Source: Spirogloea muscicola
Taxonomy: Eukaryota > Streptophyta > Zygnematophyceae > Spirogloeales > Spirogloeaceae
NCBI GenBank assembly: GCA_009602725.1
Contig: WELB01000056.1
Location: 408,598 to 472,597 of the forward strand
Reading direction: 5' to 3'
Length of the DNA: 64,000 nt
Shown piece by piece: positions 45,473 to 56,362 of this stretch. Each line of letters starts with the position of its first letter. Position 1 is the first letter of the stretch. The notes below the pieces were generated by a model. That model saw only the letters and a list, made by a program, of their open reading frames with translations. It ran no database searches and had not been told where the DNA came from. The translations under genes were made by a program, and so were the position numbers.

Positions 45473-46130
45473 AGGCATTCAGCACCTTAAGTATGCAGAG
45501 AAAAGCAGAGAAAAGTTGAAGAAATGCCTTGACGTCATGGATCCACTTCCTTTTGAAGGGAGGGGCAATAGTGGAGAAGAGGGCGGACCGAGAGGGGCGG
45601 GTGCAGGGGGGTTTGAATTTGGCGGTGCAGTTCAGTAGTCTAGTCTGTACCATTTCAAGTCCCATTTGCATTCACTTTTAAGTACTTACAAATCTGCGAT
45701 TTTACCTTACTTGCATGCCATTGCTCTTTGTTGTAATGCACACATGTGTAAGCGACAATGAGTGCTTCTTTTGAAGGACAGCGGATTTGGAAATCGCCGG
45801 TTTGGCACAGTCAGTATCTAGCAGATGGTGCAGGAGCTGGCTGAAGGGAGACTTCAGTACCCACGAGTAGGCACGTATTCATCCAAAAGGCCAAACTTGG
45901 GTAGTCGGAGCACTGCCAGGGAAGCCAGTGGCCTGGCGTAGTGCCCACCCAGCATGCTGATGTATAGCCAAAGCTTGAGAGCTGCAGATTTAGCAGAAGT
46001 TTACAGGCTGTGACATGCAAGTATCTTGTGATAACAATGCGACCCACCCAAACACAAAGACTGCACTGCAGTTAATGAGGGAAACGGAATGACTCTTAAA
46101 GTCCGGATATTGTTGCCGAGTGGGTTGCCT
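45473..46130. other. No gene recognised
   Basis: A short duplication GCAGAGAAAA occurs near 45495. A 91-codon minus frame (45396-45671) has no motif. Nothing else is seen. Confidence 0.3.
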
Positions 46131-46610
46131 TTCATTATAAGGGTTTTCTCCTTGATTCACTTCTTGGGCTGGCCTTTCACATGGTACTTGCTTAGTTATG
46201 TGTTCTAGCACTTTTGGGCCCCTTCGGACTTCGTTATCATTTCGGGCTAGCTTTTCGCAGCCCTCGCCCCCTTTGGACCTCGACTATGACTTGCAGCTGC
46301 TGACTCGAGGTTAATAAGCTCCCATTGACTGTAGTCTCTTGCATAGCTGTGTGATTTTGGCGCCTTACGGCCCTTTGGACATTGTTCATTCTTTCTGGGC
46401 TAGCTTTGACACCCTCCGCCCCCTTTGGAAGAGCTTTTCTCTATTTCTTCTATTACAGCCACCTGTCTTCCCGATGAGCTTCTCTCCCCGTCAGGAGCCC
46501 TTCTTCTCTTTGCACTAGCTTTTTGCTGAGATAGTGTATTGGATTGAATTTGTCACCCTTTCGTTTCAAGCCAACCACGCGCCCTCTCTCTTTGCACCAA
46601 GAATAGCGGC
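46130..46610 (+). repeat. LINE tails with stem-loops
   Basis: Plus-strand tail units near 46155, 46245 and 46390 (GGGCTGGC or GGGCTAGC followed by CAGCC-type words). A degraded coding end (QLLTRG-like, about 46300) and the tail repeat with ACGCGCCCTCTCTC (46580) also occur. Confidence 0.5.
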
Positions 46611-47255
46611 CTTGTAATTACCAAACCCCGTAGACCAGCAATTAGGGGGTCAGGTCCTTATTGCATTTGGACATAGGAAATTTTGAAACAGATCCCTTAC
46701 AAGAAGCACTTGCGCGTCTGTGCAGCGGAAGACTTGGCCCTGTGGCGCTGCAGTCAGGCAGCGCTCCACCTCCTGGGCACCAGCCCGCGGCTAGCCCACC
46801 AAGGACCAGCCATGGACGCCTTGCAGCGGGCCGACAGCGATGCGCAGCGTCGGGCTGTGGCAGCCGGAAGCAGCAGGGCTGCACCTCTCTCGGCCTTCAA
46901 CGATCCGAGCTTCCTCAGTTGAGTTGAGGCCAGACCTTTGTTTGCTTGTGTGCTTGTATGCTTGCATGCTTTGTATGCCAGACCTTTGCAGTGCTTCTCC
47001 GTGCCACCCTTCCCCTTGAGGTGTGTGGAGGTCGCCCTTATCCCCGAGGGTTGTGCCGGACCAACGGGGACACGTGCCAATGCGCGAGACCAAGTGGCGC
47101 ATTGGCAACTGCCGGAGGCACAAAAGAGGCGCTGCGGCCGGAGACACGAAGCCGCGCTGTGGCGCTTCGGTTGCATCAATTGCCGCGACACGAAGCGGCG
47201 TCTCCTCTCATGTTATCGTCACCAGCTGCTGATTGCGCTCACATATGGTGGGAAC
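46611..47255. other. Unassigned region with short open frames
   Basis: A plus-strand frame ending at 46922 (phrase MDALQRADSDAQRRAVAAGS...AFNDPSFLS) has protein-like composition and may be a terminal exon, but I do not recognise it and no partner exon is evident. The remaining frames overlap on both strands and are uninformative. Confidence 0.25.
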
Positions 47256-47930
47256 ATTATACCTTATGGCCCTTTGGACCTAGTCCATTCTCTCTGGTTT
47301 GGCTTTTCACAGCCCTCTTCCCCATTAGGAGAGGTACTTCTCTCTTTCACAGCCCCGCCCTTTTTGGAAGAGCTCACTCCTTCTATCAAGCCATCGTCCC
47401 GATTAGCTTCTCTCTCCGTCAGGAGCCCTTCTTCGGCTGAGATGGGCTTGCCAGCTGCATATCTGTCGCTCTTGCGACGTCGAGTTTCGGCCTGTTTGAA
47501 GCGTGCTCAGGCTAGTGCCTTGCACCAGAAAGCTGGGCGAGCTCTAGTAGGTGGCAGAAGGGCTCCGTTCCTGGCATCTAGTATTCATGCATCGAGTAGT
47601 GACCTTTATGTCTTGACCCGTGATTATTGAGCGGGTCAATCTGCTGTAGGTTATGTAGATTTTTAGATGTGCTTGCCTTTGTACCTGGCCATTTGGCCTA
47701 CATTTCTTTCCAATACACGATCTCTTCTTCCTTTGAACTAGATTTTGCCTGAACAATGTATTGGCTTGTATTGGGCACCCTTTTCATTTCTGTGAACCGC
47801 GCGCCCTCTCTCGTGACGTACATTTGTCAATGTGCTTGCCTCTGTACTTGGCCACACAGGCCCTCCATCGCTTGATACACACTCGCTTCCTCTCTCTTCG
47901 CACTGGGCAGAGCGGCCCTGCCATGCGCGG
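47256..47930 (+). mobile_element. LINE-A 3' end with tails
   Basis: After a tail unit (47280-47370), the plus-strand LINE-A end begins at about 47425: MGLPAAYLSLLRRRVSACLK, then IHASSSDLYVLTRDY with stop at 47628-47630. Then come GAGCGGGTCAATCTGCTG, the tail word TGTGCTTGCCTTTGTACCTGG, the tail repeat (47750) and a second tail word (47832). Only about 65 codons remain. Confidence 0.65.
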
Positions 47931-48523
47931 GGGTGCATGCATGGCCAGCCTTCGAGGCGCCGCCCCGAGCCCGGCCTCTCGTTTCAATCGTTTTTCCTCC
48001 GCCGCCGCATCAGGAGTGCGGTCCCGCCTCGGGCAGCCCGCCGTGGCGCCTGCAGTGGCGCCTGGCCTCCGCCTGGCGTAAGCGCGCCGCTCGGGTGAAG
48101 CCCGTCGTGAAGGCCCGCTATCAGCCGTATCGTGAATCAGAAACAGTCATCAAACTCAAATACAAACCGATGCATTGTGACAGGTCAATCTCGCTCTGCT
48201 TACAAGACTTCTCGTCTTCCTCGTACGTTCTTCGTGAACAAGCTTCGTGAGGTGCTTTGATATACTAAAACTTCAAGTTTGTCGACTCCTGGAAGCTTAT
48301 GTAAACTACAGAAATGCTTGGAGTAGGATAGGACCGATCTGTTGTTTTTTCTGATCTGTCCCATAACAGCCAACGCCCTCTGCTGGAAACGTCTTTCTTT
48401 TGCAGGCTGCGCGTCGGCCCTGGATAGCGAGCTCAGCCGCCGGGACCCGCGGCAGCGGCGGCGACCGCGGCGCCGCCTGGGCTGTCGGACGCTTGCGGTG
48501 ACGGCGTGACTGATCCTAGCGCC
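47931..48523. other. Upstream region of the SMP-E3 locus
   Basis: A plus frame at about 47910-48081 looks like an organelle presequence (MRGGACMASLRGAAPSPASR) but has no mature domain in frame, so no gene is called. The last 100 bp are GC-rich and probably the 5' UTR of the next gene. Confidence 0.3.
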
Positions 48524-51500
48524 ATGCCGAAGGGACGTGTCCTTATGACAGCCGCAGACGCGGCGCGCATTCAGAGCGCGGCGGCCAAGCGCGGCGGCGA
48601 CCTCAGCAAGCACGGCTTCGCTGCCCGCGCGCAGACCGCCGCGGCGAAGAACGCGGCCATGGCTCAGTCTAGTGCCCAGCAGCCCGTCGGCGCTGGCGGC
48701 TGTGCCAGCGGCAGCAGCGGAGACGAGGACTGGGATGACGTGTACAAGTTTGCCAATCTGAATCTGGCAATGGCTTCAGAAGAGGACGTGAGAATTGGTG
48801 CTCCGCTCTGATACCGTCAGCTGCTGACCTGGCAGCGTCAGCCAGTCTCATAATAAGTCACTAAGTTGCATGGTAGGACAGGCAACAAGCAAGCATACTT
48901 TCTTAAGGAGGAGCTCTTGCTCACATGCAGGAAAAGAAAGTGAGCACTGCGCCTTCCACTTGCAGCTGGCAGCAAGTGGAGGCCGAGAGGACCGGCGCAG
49001 AGGATGAAGACCAGGCACTGAAGGTTACGTCAATACGCTCGAGCACAGAGGACTCTGATGGAGTACATGCGTATGCGGCTCAAGAACTACTGGGGGATCA
49101 CAAGTTCCATAATGTTACTAACGACACTGAACCCCTTAAATGCTACATGGACGAGCCCAGTGATTTTGTGCCTCACCAACAGCTCGGCTTACATGGGTTA
49201 GTAATTATACGTTCTCAGCCTGTCTGACAATTTGCGCCAAGATCAAAACTGCGCAAGCTTATAGATGAGATCAAGTGGCCTCCTGGGAGATATACATATC
49301 TGGGTCTGAGGCCACAGAACCCAGTCTTCGACCAGCTGAGAGTCCTTGATCTCAGTTGCGAGTACATGTACACATGTTTCGTTGGTGCACAGCAGCGGCT
49401 CCTGGACCACATGTGCATACCTTGTAATGCAACTGCGCTCTTCCTCCTCTCTCAAAGAGCAAGCAGCAATAGTCCTGCTTGTTCTGCTGCTTTAGCAGCT
49501 AACAGAAAAGAACTTGGCATTCCGATATCCCAGGTGTAAGCACTACAGGCGTCGTTGCCTGATCAGGGCACCGTGCTGTGGCGAGATCTTCTCGTGTCGT
49601 CACTGCCACGATGAAGTCGAGGTGAGCAGCGGGTATTCCTACACTTGTTTGTAGCTAAGCTCACGTTTGACTTGGGCCAAGCTTCTAAGCCTCAGTGCAC
49701 AGAATCCTGACACACGTATGCTCTTAGACTCAGGCAGAGTGTATTTAGCTGGACCTCTTAGTGTGGGCATCGTCTTCAAGCACGCATCCCCCAGATGCGT
49801 GCTTAGGACTGTTCGATTGCAATGCATTTGGCGAGTACATGCAACTCACAGTCTGCGTGCGGGCGTGCAGGATCACAAACTCCCGCGTCGACTCATTAAT
49901 AGGGTAGGTGCCTCAGATAACAGTGTGCTACATGGGAAGCTAGATGCATGGAAGAGCCTGCGCAGGACAGCCACAGCAAGCTGGCAGATAACATGCATGC
50001 CACAACTACATGGAAAGAGTTGGCCTGGCTGACATTGTGCCCTTTTAAGTATCGTAGATCGTATGTAGTCATGTCATACTGCACAACCCACAGAGACGAA
50101 AGAAGCCTCTGTTGCACGCAAGTCACAGTGATATAACAAGCCTGCGCTTGTTAGCGTGATATCAGGTGTTGTGCTGCCTGTGTGGACTCGAGCAAGACGT
50201 AAGCGTGCCGACAGCCTGTAGCAATGGCATGCATCTCTACAGACCTTGCCTAGCAAGATTGATGGCTGCTGCATGCATGACTTGAGGTCTTAGTAGTCCC
50301 TTCATCGATATGTCAGCCACTGAAGCATTTCACCCAACTTATCAACATGTCTTTAAGCTGACTCTGACGAACAAGCAGTTGCTCGTCACCGGAGATAAAG
50401 AGGACGACATCAGGTTGTGTGCGTGCTCAAAATTCAGTACACAATCTTATGATCTTTCTTTGATGTTTCATCTGCTGGCAGGTCCACCAGCGCTGCAGTC
50501 GCTGTGGGGTGGTCATGGGAGAGTACTTCTGTGAGACTTGTAATTTCTTTGATGACGAGGTGCGAATGACCCGGATATGACAATAATAAACCTCAATATG
50601 CCTGCCTTGGTTCCTATATTTAAGTTTAACTTATAGGAGGCTTAGTTGTCCATACCAATGCATCGCTTGTTGTTGACAAGTTGAGATAAACACTCTGATT
50701 TCACCAGTGAATTTACACCTATATCCTATTGTGGAAGGAGGTTGTTTATTTGTACCTCATGTGCGTATGATGCTAAATTATCAATTTATTTGGCAGGTGA
50801 CAAAAGGGCTATTCCATTGCCATGACTGTGGGATCTGCCGCAGAGGTGGCCGGGACAATTTCTTCCATTGTCAAACATGCGGTAACGTAGTCGTGAACTG
50901 TGCTGTATGTTTAGTTCCGCACCTTGCAGATTGTTGATGCACAATGACGAGCTGCAGCAAGACCTTAGTCTCTCAGATTCCACCACTACCGTAAGGTCAT
51001 GCAATGTACCTCCTTGCTGACAACCTCCTGTGGGCACAAAGCATGAAGACTGTACAAGGTTTACTGATCCGCTTTGTGTCTCGGCATCGACTTTCCTGGC
51101 GAACGTTGTGACTGACACCTCCATTAATTCCTGTCATCGCAGGGTGCTGTCTGGCTGTCCAGCTGCAAGCTGGTCACACATGCATCCGAAATCAAATGCA
51201 GCGGAGCTGCCCCATGTGCCATGAGGTACAGTGGTGTCGTCCTGATACGTGCGCACTTGCTTGCACAGTCTCGCTCCGCACCCTGCATCTTACATACTCC
51301 CCAGCCTGCACCTCTATTCAGAGAGCTGCACTTGTCTTTTGCAGTATCTATTTGACTCTATCAAAGACATGGTAGTGTGGTCCTGCGGGCATGTGATACA
51401 TAATGACTGTATTAGTACAGGTGAACAACAATCTGAAGCCTTATTGAGTCTCCACGGTCATGTCAGGCACTTACGTGTGCTTCTGCTGTCATTGAGTAGT

Positions 51501-51650
51501 TGGATGAAAATAGTAGCTCTCTCTTGTTCCAAATGCACTTGCTGTCTTCAGAGGATTCATACATGTACTTTGAGTTGCACATCAAGGTCCATATGCTCAT
51601 CACTTTGGCATGACCTGTCATGTGGCATAGGTACAGAGCTTCCAAAGGAT
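48524..51650 (+). CDS. SMP-domain plus CHY/CTCHY/RING E3 ligase (copy B), possible fusion
   Basis: Exon 1 (48524-48787) codes for a single seed-maturation-type SMP domain: [35 protein letters not shown]. By phase it splices to exon 2 (48931-49196; ends [12 protein letters not shown]), exon 3 (49534-49621; [20 protein letters not shown]), 4 (49871-49903), 5 (50166-50198; [11 protein letters not shown]), 6 (50482-50559; [20 protein letters not shown]), 7 (50797-50881; [19 protein letters not shown]), 8 (51143-51225; [17 protein letters not shown]), 9 (from 51345; [20 protein letters not shown]), and a possible exon 10 near 51574 ([17 protein letters not shown]). Exons 2-9 match plant RCHY1/MIEL1 ligases, which ubiquitinate transcription factors. 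The 3' end of exon 9 and the last Cys pair are uncertain, since spacing is CxxxC where CxxC is expected. That exon 1 belongs to the same transcript is inferred only from phase and a plausible 143-bp intron. Confidence 0.65.
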
Positions 51651-53150
51651 GACCGAGCATGCAAGTGCTTGGAATAGAAAGCTACACCAAGAGCCAATCA
51701 GCAGCGCAAGAAAGAGTGACAAGCACATTGATGCAGGACTGTCAATTTCAGCTTTTCTTGGCACTCTACACAGGCCTCTTCTAGACAGCGGCACAGATAA
51801 CATGTGGTATGTATATGCTGCTGCGGAGTTGCTAGTTGTGCAGGTTGCTGGGCTTGTCTTCGTCAGCAGCAAACCTGTTTGGGTGAGAGAAACCTGGGTG
51901 TTCTCTGTCTATTAGCTGGACATGCATACGCTTGCTGACATTGTTCTGATATATCAGTACATCTAGCTCGTAAGGAACACATAGTCGAGATTCTTGTCAC
52001 CGTAGCTTGATGAGCGTCATTTTGTCTATACTAAGTCAACCTTGTTTTGGTGCACTTAAGTCTGGTCTTAATATGATCTGAATAGGGAACCATGGGTATG
52101 CATTGGCAGGGCAGCTATGGTAGAGAATACTAAAATCACCATCGTTCAGTCTGGTCTTAATTTGACTGAATGGGAACCATGGGTTGCATTGGCAGGTCAG
52201 CTATTGTAATAATTACTAAAATCTCAGCATCGTGTAACATACGACTGCAGAACAGAGTAGCGAGATTTATTTATACAAGCAAGGTAGCATTCACGCTCTT
52301 CTAGACATCTGATGCATTCCGCATAATAGGCGTGGTAATGCTCAACCTTGAGCCAAATTGCTGGCATTTGTCCTACTCGTCAGAGAAAGGGTCGAAAGGG
52401 CCAACTGATGTGATCATCAAGTCCAGTCATTGGAAGATGTTGTATGGCTCAAATTACGTGACTCGTGCAAGCCCGACTTATATAATGTCACGATTGTACG
52501 TTGGCTCTCATAGCATAGAGAAGATGACATATCAGTGCACAGAGCATTTGGGCTTCAAGTTGGCACCAGGGAGTAAGGGGCACGAGAATCATCAAGGATT
52601 GGTGCAAGGCCCATCACTGCACTGCATACTCACGAGTACGTCGCTTCAGATGCAAGATCATCCTGAGCCAGCAACAAATGTTGCAAGGACACAATGCAAC
52701 CACAGTAAGCGCTTTCAACAAATATTAGGGCGTAGGAACAGTCTACTGTAAGACCTGGGATCTAGAAACAAGATGAACACAGTTGTGGCACAAGTGCCCA
52801 CCCCAATATCACTACACACGCCCATGTTGGGCATCGAAGTCACCACCCATGTCTAATGTCAAGCGCAAAATTCAAACCCCATATCAACGAACAGCGACAA
52901 TAGCTCAATTGATATCGCTTCAATGTCGTCCGGCTGCACACTTCGGCCATGCTCCCGGCCGCATGTCCCATTACATATCCTGCAACGCCTTCTACAAAAG
53001 GACTGGTGATCGCACTAGAGGAGGGGCCTGTAAGAGAGTTGCATAGCTGGACTGCAATTGTTGCAGGACAGCTTAGAAGATGCCTGAGGACTAGACACCT
53101 CGCCAGGCTGACGATGCCTAGAAACTGGAAACCTCACCACGGCCCTTCTC
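51651..53150. other. No gene recognised; one tandem duplication
   Basis: 52061-52149 and 52150-52234 are two diverged copies of an about 88-bp unit beginning TCTGGTCTTAAT and containing GGGAACCATGGG. A 139-codon plus frame (52332-52751) has no motif and is not called. Nothing else is seen. Confidence 0.35.
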
Positions 53151-53430
53151 GAACTTGTCCAATTTCTGGGTCCTTTGAAGAGCTGTTTCTTTTGGGCTGG
53201 CCTCTCACAGCCGTCAACTTATGATGAACGAGCTGTGAACCGGGATGTTGGTGTTCTTACTCGAGCTGAGAATGGGACAAGTGGTTCATTCTAGTTTCTC
53301 TAATCTGCACTTGCTGACTCGAGGATATTGAGTGCCCATTCGCAGAAGTCACGAAGAGTCAATTCGTGCTTTTTGCACCTTCCGGCCCTTTCAGGAATTG
53401 TACATCTGTGAGGACCAGTAGAGTTGTATG
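53150..53430 (+). repeat. LINE tail and coding-end relic
   Basis: A tail with GGGCTGGCCTCTCACAGCCG (about 53193) and a degraded end with LHLLTRGY-like codons (53305-53330) followed by TTGAGTGCCCATTCGC. It is related to relics near 46300 and 54265. Confidence 0.45.
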
Positions 53431-53439
53431 CAAGGAGAC

Positions 53440-53590
53440 CCGGAGCCGTTGGCTACACATTGGAGCATCAATGAGGGGAAGGGGGGCGAGTTTCTTAACC
53501 CAACCTCGGACCCCTAGACCTTGGCCTCGCAGGATTGTTACTATACGACCGCTGCAGCCCCAATCGCCTTTCCCCACGTTTCTTGCTCCG
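53440..53590 (-). repeat. Dispersed repeat shared with the left edge
   Basis: The complement of about 53460-53530 matches 110-175 (GGGGTCCGAGGTTGGGT word), 53 kb apart. Function unknown; possibly the 5' region of an unrecognised element. Confidence 0.4.
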
Positions 53591-53947
53591 TCAGCAGCCT
53601 GTGCTTGGCGATTCACGCAAACAGCCCTTAACAGGCCTGTGTATAGCGGGCAGTGGCTATGAGTGCGTGCTCCATCAAAGAGGCAGTAGCTATGACCCAT
53701 CGAGGAATCGACAAACCAAATGTAAGTAAATACTTTGAATCCCAGCTATACTCATAGAATTTCTTCATAAGGTTGCGAAACCCGTCCATCTGATCTTGTC
53801 TCGTTTGCCATGCTTCTGGATGAGTGGGTGACACACGTCACAGCGACCAGAGTGAACCTTCCGTGCGGGTAGGCGCCTTGGAATTGTATCATAGTTTATA
53901 CATATCTACGGCGCAAATGCGAGAGGTATGGGTCTGGTGCCCAAGTC

Positions 53948-53954
53948 GCGGGGG

Positions 53955-53995
<41 letters not shown>

Positions 53996-54020
53996 AGGTG
54001 TTCGATCCACCTTCACCGCA
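53948..54020 (+). tRNA. trnF-GAA: tRNA-Phe (GAA)
   Basis: 73 nt folding as a full cloverleaf: acceptor GCGGGGG with TCACCGC, D arm GCTCAGTTGGGAGAGC, anticodon arm TCAGA-CTGAAGA-TCTGA with anticodon GAA, T arm AGGTG-TTCGATC-CACCT, discriminator A. The single acceptor mismatch (position 5) also occurs in land-plant cytosolic tRNA-Phe. No intron, no encoded CCA. A run of six T at 54031-54036 is a good Pol III terminator. A and B boxes are intact, so it is probably functional. It is a nuclear tRNA sitting between LINE remains. Confidence 0.95.
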
Positions 54021-54030
54021 CTCTGCGCGC

Positions 54031-54036
54031 TTTTTT
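54031..54036 (+). terminator. Pol III terminator of tRNA-Phe
   Basis: TTTTTT ten bases past the tRNA 3' end. Confidence 0.8.
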
Positions 54037-54039
54037 CTA

Positions 54040-54885
54040 ACCAGTCGATATTCGAGTTGGTCGCAGTGCCGTCTGACTTTTCACGAGCGTGGCCAAGCCG
54101 GGTGGTACGATCTGTTCCTGCGACTTGCGCGGCGTGCTGTGTCCCGCGGCTTAAAGCTACTCAGCAGTGTGATACTTAGTGCTTTGCTGCTACTTAATTG
54201 CTACGTGGCAACGTTACTAGGTTGCTACATAAGTCATTGTGTGCTATTACTTTGACTTGCTGCTGCTGAATGGTGGTTACTAAGCTCCCATCTCCTGTGG
54301 TCTCGTGCATAGATAGCTATGTGATTCAGGCGCCTTTTCGAAATTTTAAAAATTGTCCGTTCTTTTTGGGCTGGCCTTTCCCAAAACACAAGACGATGAT
54401 TCCCAGCCCCTGCCTTTATTGGGAGAGCCCACAGTTTTTTCGAGCTTTCCCTGGCCAATTTAAATTTTATTCATATTCTTTACTCTGGGCTGTGAAAGAG
54501 TGTGCTCGCCCATAGAAAAGAGGGGCTGGCAGAAGCCAGCCAAGAAAGAATGGACAAAAACCAAAATGCCACAACAGGTGCCAAAAAGAAGGGAAACATA
54601 CAGCTAGGCATCTAGACAACTAGACACGACGGAAGCACAGGAAGCTTAATACAGAGAATAGGGGCTGGACAACCAGCCCGAAAAAGAATGAACAGAGTAC
54701 GAGAAGGGGGCCAGGGGAAGCGCTAAGTAACAGAAACAAAGAAGAAGTGGCACTCCCAATGGGGGCAAGGGCTGCGAAAAGCCAGCCCAAAAAGAATTCA
54801 CAAATGTTCAGAGGGGCCTAAGAGCGGTGAGCAGCTACAAAGGGGCCTGAGGATGCAATGGTAAAACAGGGGGAGGATGGATCAC
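54040..54885. repeat. LINE fragments and tails in both orientations
   Basis: A plus-strand scrap LFLRLARRAVSRG (54112-54150), a degraded end with stop near 54280, and a plus tail (54365). Then minus tails at 54500-54560, 54650-54742 (near-identical to 27218-27306) and 54745-54885 (near-identical to 41975-42115). The plus and minus tails again lie back to back. Confidence 0.6.
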
Positions 54886-56362
54886 TCAATAAGTACGAGT
54901 GAGGAGCCTCAGATCCGACAGACTAGCTGCCGGGAAGCTATCACCCTGACGAAAGCCAGAGCCCGCAGCGAGAGCACGGCCAGCTCGCAGATGCAGAGCG
55001 TGGGCCATGGACCGCTGCAGGGATACAGAGAGGCGCATCCGATATACCTGAGCCCACGAGCCCGCGGCGTTGAAGTCGGCTGGCTCGCCGCGTCTGCGGG
55101 ACACAGCCCGCCGCGCAAGCCTAGCCAATAGGTCAAGCCACTGGGACCCAAGAGCCCCGTGCACGTCCACCGCCAAGGGGACGAACTCGTCGGCAGGTGG
55201 GTGGTCGGAGTGCTTGGCCGCCTTGCAGCGAGCGGCCTTCGAGGCAGCGTGGCCGGCCCGCGAGGCAGAGAGCCCCAGGTTGGAGCGGTCGACCACATCG
55301 GTGGTGACTACATCGGCTATGATCCGCGCGCCACCTCCCGGCGTGGACGCCACCAGGTCCACACGACGCGTATGGTGTCCGTCAGCCCTCTCGAGGATGG
55401 GCATGACCGAGGCGTTCTCCATCGCCACCGTGTAGCCCGCCTCCTGAAAGATCCCGAACATAGCATCACGCAAGAGGTCGTGCGCAGCTGTTCGTTCGCC
55501 TCCAGTGGCGCAGCGGAGGAGATGCGCCGCCAGCTCCGCCGGGTCCGTCGACCGCTCCCCACATTCGCACTGCAGCACGCCCAGCAGGCAGGGCGGGGGG
55601 AGGCCCAGCAGGCGATGCGTGGCCGTGCGGAACAGCTCGTCCGGCAGCCTGAGCGCATCATACAGTGGGAGCGCAGAGAGCCAGGCTGCCGCGCCGGGGG
55701 AGGCGGCCGACAGCAGCCGAGCACGGCCGCGCACGTCGCCTGCGGGGAGGAGCTGCAGCGTGTCCGTGAACGTCGCCTTGTCCACAGCAGCCATGTATCG
55801 CGCCTGCGCCTGCGAGTCGGAGGTGTGGGCGAGGTGAGCGAAGGGGACCATGCTCTGAGCGGAGGGCCTCCTGGAAAGGCAGCGAGCCAGTCGCCACCTC
55901 CTCCACAACCTGCTGCAGCAGGGGCCGCCGATCATGGAGGAAGCGCTGCGCCACCGACGTGGCGACCTGTGCCCAACTGCCGAGGAATGCTGGCCTGCAG
56001 ACGCGCGCGAGCGAGCGGCAGCCGAGGCCGCCCTGGCCAGGGGGCAGTGTGGCCTGGAGCGTAGCGGCTGACGAGGCAAGGAAGCCATCGTGGCGGATGA
56101 GGGCCGCCTCGCCCTCCATGACCCCCGTGTCGAATGTGGTGTAGGCCGCCAGCACCGCGGGGCAGGGAGGGGTCGTCCGCGCCAAGTAGTGAGGACGCTG
56201 CACAATGCATCGATTGAGCATGGCAAGCGCCAGCTGCATGTCCTGCAGCTCGGGGAGGCGGGCCACTGGCTGGAGGTGCTCCTGAAGGCGGACGCGCAGT
56301 TGCCCGTCGACGAACGCTGGCGTGCCGAACGGGACCCCAAGGATGGTGAAACCCTTAAACAA
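54886..56362 (-). mobile_element. LINE-B: RT thumb, Cys/His knuckle, endonuclease (longest copy)
   Basis: The longest non-LTR fragment, minus strand. From 56362: GFTILGVPFGTPAFVDGQLR and QLALAMLNRCIVQRPHYLAR are typical of the region after the RT active site; the YADD-type core is missing (5' truncation at about 56362). A frame change near 55855 leads to a 484-codon frame: CECGERSTDPAELAAHLLRC (knuckle), HTRRVDLVASTPGGGARIIA with ADVVTTD and a later Lys-rich stretch (restriction-like endonuclease, R2-type order RT-knuckle-endonuclease), DEFVPLAVDVHGALGSQWLD, YRMRLSVSLQRSMAHALHLR and the end SLSDLRLLTRTY at 54886. The 5' junction lies in AAACAAAGCTGCTACGAGAC, itself a LINE end. One frameshift and 5' loss make it inactive. 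Confidence 0.8.

Noticed and set aside
52332-52751. 139-codon plus frame as a gene
   Set aside because: No motif, no codon bias like the neighbouring genes, no supporting splice context.
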